Part shown: one piece after another, positions 58,494-64,000 of the stretch
How the letters are laid out: every line of letters starts with the position of its first letter
How positions within the stretch are numbered: the first letter of the stretch is position 1
Assembly: GCA_021286765.1 (NCBI GenBank)
Contig: JAJTBS010000002.1
Span: forward strand, 702,580-766,579
DNA from: Holophagaceae bacterium
GTDB lineage: Bacteria; Acidobacteriota; Holophagae; Holophagales; Holophagaceae
Length of the DNA stretch: 64,000 nt
Direction: 5' to 3'
Notes under the pieces: generated by a model
Told to the model about the DNA's origin: nothing
The model's input: the letters and a program-made list of their open reading frames with translations, nothing else
Databases searched by the model: none
Program-made: the position numbers and the translations under genes

Positions 58494-59419
58494 ACCTCGG
58501 TTCCGCCCCCGCACCCCAGGCCCGCGCCCAGGGCCGGGAAGGCCTTCAGCACCGGTTCATGACGTTCTTCCTCAATGACCGGGCCTACGGCCTTCCCCTC
58601 GAACACGTGGCCGAGATCACTCCGTTCCGTGAGCTGAACAAGCTGCCCCACATGCCTCGCTCCGTGGAGGGCATCCTGGATCTCCGGGGCCGGGTGGTTC
58701 CCGTGGTGAACCTGCGGGCGCGCATGTCCCTGCCGCCCCTGGACCCCTCGAAGACCGGAACCATCCTGGTCCTCGATCTGGCTGGAACCGCCACGGGCTT
58801 GCTGGTGGATGCGGTCGATGCCGTGGTGAGCATTCCCGACTCGGATCTGGTCCCGGCCAGCCCCCTCCTGGCGGGGCTGGAAGGTGCCTGGGTCGAGGGC
58901 TTCATCGTCCAAGGGGAGCGGGTGGTGACGCTGCTCGATGCCGCCCTGATCGCCAACCACGGCGTGGGGAGGGCCCAGGGCAAGGATGCCCTGGCCGCCC
59001 TCAGCTTGGAGGAGCGACTTGACGATGGTCTGAGGCGCCTCATCGAGATGGCGCCGCCCAAGGAGCAGGGCGAGCACCGGGTCATGCCCCAGATCGAGTC
59101 CTCGATTTCCTACACAGAGCAGGAGATGGCCAAGGTGCTCGAGCGGGTGGAGGCGATGCTCTCCAGCACCGACCGCGTCTTCCAGGGCCTCGGTTACCTG
59201 AAGCAGGAGGCGGGGCTGGGAAAGCTCAAGGGCCACGAGCGGGACATCGCTGAGCTGGAGCGGCTGAACCAGGACATGCAGGACATGGTCTTCGCGCTCA
59301 TCCAGCAGATGCAGTTCCAGGACATCGCCCGGCAGAAGCTGGAACGGGTCCTGGCCCACCTCAAGGGCATGCAGGTGGCCATCTCCGGGAAGTTCCGGGG
59401 CGCGAAAAGGGACGCCTGA
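58490..59419 (+). CDS. CheW-CheZ-like fusion protein
   Basis: 309 residues. The CheW domain is about 20-155 (FMTFFLNDRAYGLPLEHVAE, MPRSVEGILDLRGRVVPVVN). A helical C-terminal half (about 200-295) contains MQFQDIARQKLERVLAHL with D278 and Q282 at the positions of the catalytic Asp/Gln of CheZ. This segment is nearly the same as in the CheZ-like gene 4 kb upstream. It would place a CheY-P phosphatase directly in the receptor-kinase array. The GTG start overlaps the cheA stop. Confidence 0.8.
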   Translation: MNLGSAPAPQARAQGREGLQHRFMTFFLNDRAYGLPLEHVAEITPFRELNKLPHMPRSVEGILDLRGRVVPVVNLRARMSLPPLDPSKTGTILVLDLAGTATGLLVDAVDAVVSIPDSDLVPASPLLAGLEGAWVEGFIVQGERVVTLLDAALIANHGVGRAQGKDALAALSLEERLDDGLRRLIEMAPPKEQGEHRVMPQIESSISYTEQEMAKVLERVEAMLSSTDRVFQGLGYLKQEAGLGKLKGHERDIAELERLNQDMQDMVFALIQQMQFQDIARQKLERVLAHLKGMQVAISGKFRGAKRDA

Positions 59420-59645
59420 CCCAAGGCCCATCCCCGACAAAAAGGGCGGCGAATGACGCGAATCGCCCTCTGGATGCGCGGATGAAGGAGCAGGGGCGGA
59501 ACCCGTAGGGACATCCCCCTCCCTTGGTCCGTGATGCGCATCGATTCGCGCTTCCAGGCTGTTCCAGGCAGAACCACGGCTCATCCCCACGCTGGAGCGC
59601 CGGCCCTTCCCCGGGCACAATGGGGGTTTAGGCCCAGGAGCCCCC

Positions 59646-60947
59646 GTGAGCAGCCAGCCCTTCACCGAAGTCCGATTCCTCGCCGGCCAGGTCGGCGAGA
59701 CTGTCCGGCTGCGGGGCTGGGTCCGCAATGCCCGCACCAGCAAGACCCGCTTCATTGAGCTTCGCGACGGCTCCGGCTTCGTCCAGTGCGTGGTGGGCGC
59801 CGCCGAGGCGGATCCCGAGAGCTACGAGCTGGCGGGCAAGCTCACGCAGGAGGCTGCCATCACCGTGACGGGCCTGGTGCAGCAGCACCCCAAGACCGGC
59901 CAGCCCGAGCTGCTGCTGAAGTCCCTGGAACTCATTGGCGGCAGCCAGGACTTTCCCATCACGCCCAAGGAGCACGGCACCGAGTTCCTCATGGAGAACC
60001 GCCACTTGTGGCTGCGCAGCCGGCGCCAGTGGGCCATTCTGCGCATCCGCCACACCCTGGTGAAGGGAATCCGCGACTTCTTCGACAGCGATGGCTTCAC
60101 CCTGCTGGACGCCCCCATCCTCACGCCCAGCGCCTGTGAGGGCACCAGCACGCTGTTCGGCACCGAGTATTTCCACGAGGGCATGGCCTTCCTCAGCCAG
60201 TCGGGCCAGCTCTACCAGGAGCCGGGCATTGCCGCCTTTGGCAAGACCTACTGCTTCGGCCCCACGTTCCGCGCGGAGAAGAGCAAGACCCGCCGCCATC
60301 TGACCGAATTCTGGATGGTGGAGCCCGAGGTGGCCTTCGCCCACCTGGACGATGTGATGGTGCTGGGCGAGCGCATGACCAAGTTCCTCATCCAGCGCGT
60401 GCTGGAAGGCCGGCAGGAGGAGCTGAAAATCCTCGAGCGCGACACGGCGCCCCTGGAAACCACCCTGAACACGACCTTTGACCGCATGACCTACACCGAG
60501 GCGGTGGAGAAGCTCAAGACCCTGGGCAGCGACATCCAGTGGGGGGAGGATTTCGGCAACGACGACGAGACCATCCTCATGAACGCCACGGACCGGCCCC
60601 TGTGGGTGCACCGCTTCCCCAAGGTGTTCAAGGCCTTCTACATGGAGCCGGATCCCCTGGACAGCCGCCTGGCCCTGGGCGCCGATCTGCTGGCCCCCGA
60701 AGGCTACGGCGAGGTCATCGGCGGTGGCGAGCGCGCCTCCAGCCTCCAGTACCTGCTGGACCAGATCGAGCACCACCAGCTCAACCGCGCCGACTACGAG
60801 TGGTACCTGGACGTCCGCAAATACGGCAGCGTTCCCCACGCCGGCTTCGGTATGGGCCTGGAGCGCGCCGTGGCCTGGATCTGCAAGCTCCCGCACGTCC
60901 GCGAGACCATCCCCTACCCCCGCATGATGGGGACGCTGAGGCCCTGA
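59646..60947 (+). CDS. asnS: Asparagine-tRNA ligase
   Basis: Class IIb aminoacyl-tRNA synthetase of 433 residues. The OB-fold anticodon domain ([20 protein letters not shown]) comes first. Motif 2 is [21 protein letters not shown] and motif 3 is [30 protein letters not shown] and [12 protein letters not shown] fit AsnRS rather than AspRS. GTG start with AGGAG. No gatCAB is in the window, so direct charging is expected. Confidence 0.95.
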   Translation: MSSQPFTEVRFLAGQVGETVRLRGWVRNARTSKTRFIELRDGSGFVQCVVGAAEADPESYELAGKLTQEAAITVTGLVQQHPKTGQPELLLKSLELIGGSQDFPITPKEHGTEFLMENRHLWLRSRRQWAILRIRHTLVKGIRDFFDSDGFTLLDAPILTPSACEGTSTLFGTEYFHEGMAFLSQSGQLYQEPGIAAFGKTYCFGPTFRAEKSKTRRHLTEFWMVEPEVAFAHLDDVMVLGERMTKFLIQRVLEGRQEELKILERDTAPLETTLNTTFDRMTYTEAVEKLKTLGSDIQWGEDFGNDDETILMNATDRPLWVHRFPKVFKAFYMEPDPLDSRLALGADLLAPEGYGEVIGGGERASSLQYLLDQIEHHQLNRADYEWYLDVRKYGSVPHAGFGMGLERAVAWICKLPHVRETIPYPRMMGTLRP

Positions 60948-60952
60948 TCTGC

Positions 60953-60982
60953 ATGAGGCCGAAGCAGGAGCGGAGGCCCACC
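60953..60982 (+). repeat. Dispersed copy of the 48-kb repeat block
   Basis: 30 bp matching the conserved block of the 48.2-48.4 kb repeats (27-28 of 30 identities, opposite orientation), just after the asnS stop. It opens a 14-codon frame (MRPKQERRPTMPKA) like the repeat peptide at 48 kb. The rest of the 60983-61205 gap shows no gene. Confidence 0.8.
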
Positions 60983-61205
60983 ATGCCGAAGGCATGACCC
61001 AAAGCGGGCCGCCCAGGAGGGGCTGCGTCATGGGGACGCCTGGGCCCTGGAGCCCAGAGACGCATCCGCCCTGGCTCGACTCGAACCGGCGCGAGACCAG
61101 CCCGTATCCGCGGACGATGGGATCGCTTTGGCCGCGGAGTTCAGTCTTCAAGCGCGAGGCTCGCCGCAGGAGGGGGGACGGTTGGAGGAACTTCCATTCC
61201 CGTGC

Positions 61206-61628
61206 ATGCATTGGTTCTGCATGCGAGCCTGCCCAGCCCTCTTGCTGACTGTCCTGCTGGTGGGGCAGGAGGGGAACCCTGAATCGATACCGATGGCGAC
61301 AGGCCCGGCACCGAAGCACAGACTCCGGGCGGCTCCGCTTTCACCCCAAGCGATGCTGCGGGCCATGGTGACGCAGGAGAGGACGAGCCGGGCCCAGGCG
61401 GGGGCCACGGTGGAAGTGATCGGGTACGAGGATGAGGCCGTTCTGAAGCTGCTCGCCATTCAGGTTGCCGAGCACACCCGCCTGAACTTCCGCACCATGG
61501 ACAAGCAGTCCCAGCGTGAGCTCTACGCCCTCTTGCACCAGGATCCGAGCCACCCGGCACCCGTGCTGTTCATCCCGAAGGCCATCGGAGGTCCAACCAC
61601 CAAGGCCGATGCCGAATGGCTCAAATGA
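61206..61628 (+). CDS. Small exported protein of unknown function
   Basis: About 140 residues if started at ATG 61206 (alternative 61221). A hydrophobic stretch (ACPALLLTVLLVG) looks like a signal peptide. The body VEVIGYEDEAVLKLLAIQVA and NFRTMDKQSQRELYALLHQD is folded-looking; no family is recognised. A GGAGGA lies about 16 nt before the first ATG, farther than usual. Convergent with the DUF493 gene, 13 bp apart. Confidence 0.5.
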   Translation: MHWFCMRACPALLLTVLLVGQEGNPESIPMATGPAPKHRLRAAPLSPQAMLRAMVTQERTSRAQAGATVEVIGYEDEAVLKLLAIQVAEHTRLNFRTMDKQSQRELYALLHQDPSHPAPVLFIPKAIGGPTTKADAEWLK

Positions 61629-61641
61629 CGGGATAAGGGTC

Positions 61642-61914
61642 CTAGAGCTGCATCACCACGCCAGGCAGTTTCTGGATCGCCTCGCGCAGGGGCGTTTCCG
61701 CCTGGTCGTGGGGCAGGGTGACCCAGAAGGTGTAGCTGATGAAAGCGCCCTTGCAATTGGCGGAGTGCCGCTCGTCGCCTTCGGGCTGGGGCCCCAGGTG
61801 GGCGACGATGAGTTCCATGACCATGTCGGGGCGCAGCTCCTCCTGCCTCCCGATGATCTTCATGGGCACGCGGGCGGGGTAGGCGATCTCGGGGCGGCGG
61901 CAGGCTTCATCCAT
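61642..61914 (-). CDS. DUF493/YbeD-like protein
   Basis: 90 residues. The layout (ARVPMKIIGRQEELRPDMVMELIVAHLG, a middle FISYTFWVTLPHDQ strand and LREAIQKLPGVVMQL end) matches the ferredoxin-like fold of the DUF493 (YbeD) family, in which the final PxVxMxL is conserved. Its function in other bacteria is poorly known. HU lies 48 bp upstream on the same strand. Confidence 0.7.
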   Translation of the reverse strand: MDEACRRPEIAYPARVPMKIIGRQEELRPDMVMELIVAHLGPQPEGDERHSANCKGAFISYTFWVTLPHDQAETPLREAIQKLPGVVMQL

Positions 61915-61962
61915 CCGGCCATCTTCCCAGTCTTTCGACCTGCGCTCAACGCAGGGCGTGGG

Positions 61963-62238
61963 CTAGGCGACCTCGATCTCGCGCAGGTCCTTGCCCGGCT
62001 TGAAGCGGATGCTCTTGCCCTTGGGGATCTGGACGCTGGCTCCGGTCTTGATATTCCGGCCCATGCCGCGCTTGCGGGGTCGGGGCTCGAAGACGCCGAA
62101 ACCGCGGATCTCGATGCGGTGCCCGTTGAGGAGGGCGTCCTTCAGGCGCTCGGTGAGCAGGTCCACCACCTGGAGGGCGGTGGCGCGGGAGCAGGGATGA
62201 ACCTTCATCAACGAATTGGCGATGTCGATCTTGATCAT
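61963..62238 (-). CDS. HU/IHF-family DNA-binding protein
   Basis: 91-residue histone-like dimeric DNA-bending protein. Pattern KIDIANSLMKVHPCSRATALQVVDLLTERL, IRGFGVFEPRPRKRGMGRNI (beta arms) and IPKGKSIRFKPGKDLRE is typical. GFGVFEPRPRKRGMGRN is IHF-like, so the protein might bind specific sites. Cys at residue 16 is unusual. GAGG Shine-Dalgarno. Confidence 0.92.
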   Translation of the reverse strand: MIKIDIANSLMKVHPCSRATALQVVDLLTERLKDALLNGHRIEIRGFGVFEPRPRKRGMGRNIKTGASVQIPKGKSIRFKPGKDLREIEVA

Positions 62239-62289
62239 CTGCGACCTCGGGCCGGGTGGGGTGGGAGAGCCAGAATAGGGGAAGGAGGA

Positions 62290-63528
62290 TCAGCGTGCCA
62301 GGGTGATTTTCACATCCGTGGTCGGCGGCATGGCCATGGGCATTCCCGGGACCTGGGCCTGGATCGGCGGCGTCGGGGCGCCGCCGGACTCCCGGCCGCC
62401 GCCCTGGGCGATGGACATGCCGCGCTCCATGTTGGCCTTGGCCAGGTCCGAAGTGGCCATGACGCCCTCCAGGCGGAGCTTGAACTCGCCCACGTTGGTG
62501 GCACGGAGGAGTGCCTCCTCCTCGGTGATGAGCCCCTGCTTGAGCAGGAAGTAGAGGCTCTGGTCGAAGGTCTGCATGCCGTACTGGGCGGTGCCGGAGG
62601 AGATGACGTCCTTCAGCATCTTGGTCTTGTCCTTGTCCTCGATGCAGGTGCGGACGGATTCGGTGGCCACCATGACCTCCACGGCCGGCACGCGGCCCTG
62701 GCCGTCGGCCCGGGGCACCAGGCGCTGGGAGATGACGCCCTTCAGCACGGCGGCCAGCTGCAGGCGGATCTGCTTCTGGTGGTGGGGCGGGAACACCGAG
62801 ATGATGCGGTTGATGGTCTCGGTGGCGTCCAGGGTGTGCAGGGTGCTGAAGACCAGGTGGCCGGTCTCGGCGGCGTGGAGGGCCGTCTCGATGGTCTCCA
62901 GGTCGCGCATCTCGCCCACGAGGATCACGTCGGGATCCTGACGGAGGGCGGCGCGGAGGGCCGAGGAGAAGGTCTTGCAGTCGGCCTCGACCTCGCGCTG
63001 ATTGACGATGCTGAGGTTGTCCCGGTGCAGGTACTCAATGGGGTCCTCGATGGTGAGGATGTGCTCGGTGCGGGTGGCGTTGATGAGGTCGATCATGGCC
63101 GCCAGGGTGGTGGACTTGCCCGAGCCCGTGGTGCCCGTCACCAGCACCAGCCCTCGCTGCTCCTGGCAGATGGTCTTCAGCACCTTGGGGAGCATCAGGT
63201 CGTCGATGGTGTAGATCTTCCGCGGGATGACGCGGAGCACCAGGCCCACCGTGCCGCGCTGGTTGAAGATGTTGCAGCGGAAGCGGCCCAGGCTCGGCAC
63301 CGAGTAGGCGATGTCGATGTCGAAGTTCTCCTTGAACTTCCCCTTCTGCTTGTCGCTGGCCATGATCGCGTAGGCCATGGCGATGGTGTCCTCCTGCACC
63401 ATCCGCTTGAACTGCGTCATGGGCGTCAACTTGCCCCGGATGCGCGCGATGGGATGGTTGCCGACCTTGAGGTGAAGGTCGCTGGCACCCTGCTCGCAGA
63501 CCACGGTGAGCAGTTCGTTGATGTGCAT
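62290..63528 (-). CDS. pilT: Type IV pilus retraction ATPase PilT
   Basis: 412-residue hexameric ATPase that powers pilus retraction. N-terminal [18 protein letters not shown]; Walker [20 protein letters not shown]; Asp box [13 protein letters not shown]; Walker [16 protein letters not shown]; His box [19 protein letters not shown]. The conserved C-terminal AIRNLIRE motif is not seen, and the C terminus is a Pro/Gly/Met-rich extension ([16 protein letters not shown]) beyond the usual end. No other pil genes are in the window. Confidence 0.93.
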   Translation of the reverse strand: MHINELLTVVCEQGASDLHLKVGNHPIARIRGKLTPMTQFKRMVQEDTIAMAYAIMASDKQKGKFKENFDIDIAYSVPSLGRFRCNIFNQRGTVGLVLRVIPRKIYTIDDLMLPKVLKTICQEQRGLVLVTGTTGSGKSTTLAAMIDLINATRTEHILTIEDPIEYLHRDNLSIVNQREVEADCKTFSSALRAALRQDPDVILVGEMRDLETIETALHAAETGHLVFSTLHTLDATETINRIISVFPPHHQKQIRLQLAAVLKGVISQRLVPRADGQGRVPAVEVMVATESVRTCIEDKDKTKMLKDVISSGTAQYGMQTFDQSLYFLLKQGLITEEEALLRATNVGEFKLRLEGVMATSDLAKANMERGMSIAQGGGRESGGAPTPPIQAQVPGMPMAMPPTTDVKITLAR

Positions 63529-63619
63529 GGAGTTCTCCCGGGGAGGGTCCGCTTATCTTAGACCCCTGCCGGGACAATGGAAGAGGTTGCGATTCGGGCT
63601 CGGAAATGATCGCCGTCTC

Positions 63620-63628
63620 TGGTAAAAT
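63620..63628 (+). promoter_or_regulatory. Extended -10 promoter of typA
   Basis: TGGTAAAAT gives an extended -10 (TG-N-TAAAAT) 45 bp before the typA ATG; the -35 is poor, as expected for this class. Confidence 0.6.
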
Positions 63629-63672
63629 CGAGGGTTCTGCCCGCCCTATGCCTGGGCCAACTAGGAAGTCTG

Positions 63673-64000
63673 ATGACGCCTCTCGAAAAGATCCGCAACC
63701 TTGCCATCATCGCCCACGTCGATCATGGCAAGACCACCCTGGTGGACGCCCTGTTCAAGGGGGCCCACATGTTCCGGGACAACCAGCGGGTCCAGGAACG
63801 GGCCATGGACAGCAACGACCAGGAGCGGGAGCGCGGCATCACCATCCTGGCCAAGACGACCTCCCTGCACTGGGGCGGCTACCGCTTCAACATCGTGGAC
63901 ACGCCGGGGCACGCCGACTTCGGCGGCGAGGTGGAGCGCGTGCTGAGCATGGTGGACTCCGTGCTGCTGGTGGTGGACGCCTTCGACGGCCCCATGCCCC
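63673..64000 (+). CDS. typA: GTP-binding translation factor TypA/BipA (5' part)
   Basis: Ribosome-associated GTPase of stress adaptation; the first 109 codons are in the window. G1 [17 protein letters not shown], switch [12 protein letters not shown] and G3 [17 protein letters not shown] are complete; [19 protein letters not shown] is TypA-specific and distinguishes it from EF-G and LepA. AGGAAG Shine-Dalgarno. The right edge cuts the gene. Confidence 0.95.
   Translation, partial: MTPLEKIRNLAIIAHVDHGKTTLVDALFKGAHMFRDNQRVQERAMDSNDQERERGITILAKTTSLHWGGYRFNIVDTPGHADFGGEVERVLSMVDSVLLVVDAFDGPMP

Noticed and set aside
59440..59475. Terminator after the CheW-CheZ-like gene
   Set aside because: AGGGCG and CGCCCT can pair, but the loop is long and no T-run follows.
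61080..61100. tRNA T-arm-like sequence (GACTCGAACCGGCG) after asnS
   Set aside because: The flanking bases do not form a T stem, and no acceptor or anticodon stem can be built on either strand.

Overview
The window is a GC-rich (roughly two-thirds G+C by eye), densely packed bacterial chromosome segment of a Gram-negative, motile or surface-moving, anaerobically respiring organism. Evidence: outer-membrane beta-barrels and a porin, PilT, chemotaxis genes, a molybdopterin reductase operon with cytochrome c, Rrf2 regulators, and menaquinone methyltransferase. The gene content and style resemble the Acidobacteriota class Holophagae (Geothrix/Holophaga-like); this is inference from gene families, not from a marker search. 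I see no phage, insertion sequence or CRISPR array.

Layout. 0-5.7 kb: truncated dprA, rpmB, a receiver-histidine kinase, a hemerythrin, a chemoreceptor and tsaB-rimI. 5.8-7.8 kb: two paralogous Rrf2 Fe-S-type regulators with similar promoters, a triplicated intergenic repeat and an OmpW-like protein. 7.9-13.9 kb: orphan DNA methyltransferase, NtrY-like kinase, YeeZ-like dehydrogenase, and the surE-acyP-apt operon. 14-18 kb: sigma factor, membrane anti-sigma and VIT/VWA surface protein. 18.2-26.3 kb: pcm, a small barrel protein and two very large secreted proteins of unknown function. 26.5-26.9 kb: tRNA-Pro(GGG) with a tandemly duplicated 3' end. 26.9-28.7 kb: MerR-like regulator and NtrX-like activator. 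28.7-35.2 kb: a respiratory operon reading cytochrome c, DUF3373-like porin, Mo catalytic subunit, 4Fe-4S subunit, NrfD subunit, TorD chaperone. Next to it lie a 2Fe-2S protein and the Mo-cofactor genes moaA-mobA. 37.6-41.1 kb: tatD and a FecR-domain protein. 41.2-47.6 kb: two acyl-CoA dehydrogenase paralogues flanking menG and a split Aer-like receptor. 47.6-49.7 kb: an NTPase preceded by a 75-bp tandem repeat that reads as a peptide repeat, and a Cache sensor with a cysteine-rich tail. 49.8-53.3 kb: gpmI, an ORF6N-like protein, pyrB and pyrR. 53.5-59.4 kb: PilZ, CheY, a CheZ-like protein, a triple CheW, CheA and a CheW-CheZ-like fusion. 59.6-64 kb: asnS, small genes, HU, pilT and the start of typA.

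How it works together. The respiratory operon plus moaA/mobA and TorD form a coherent anaerobic electron-transport module with quinone oxidation through NrfD; the acceptor is not determined. The chemotaxis cluster lacks receptors, CheR and CheB; PilZ beside it and PilT nearby leave open whether it drives flagella or pili. The points I consider most novel are the CheW-CheZ-like fusion, the repeat-derived start of the NTPase gene with a dispersed copy of the repeat, and the duplicated tRNA-Pro 3' end. Recurrent TANNNT-N6/7-ATG gene starts suggest leaderless transcription.
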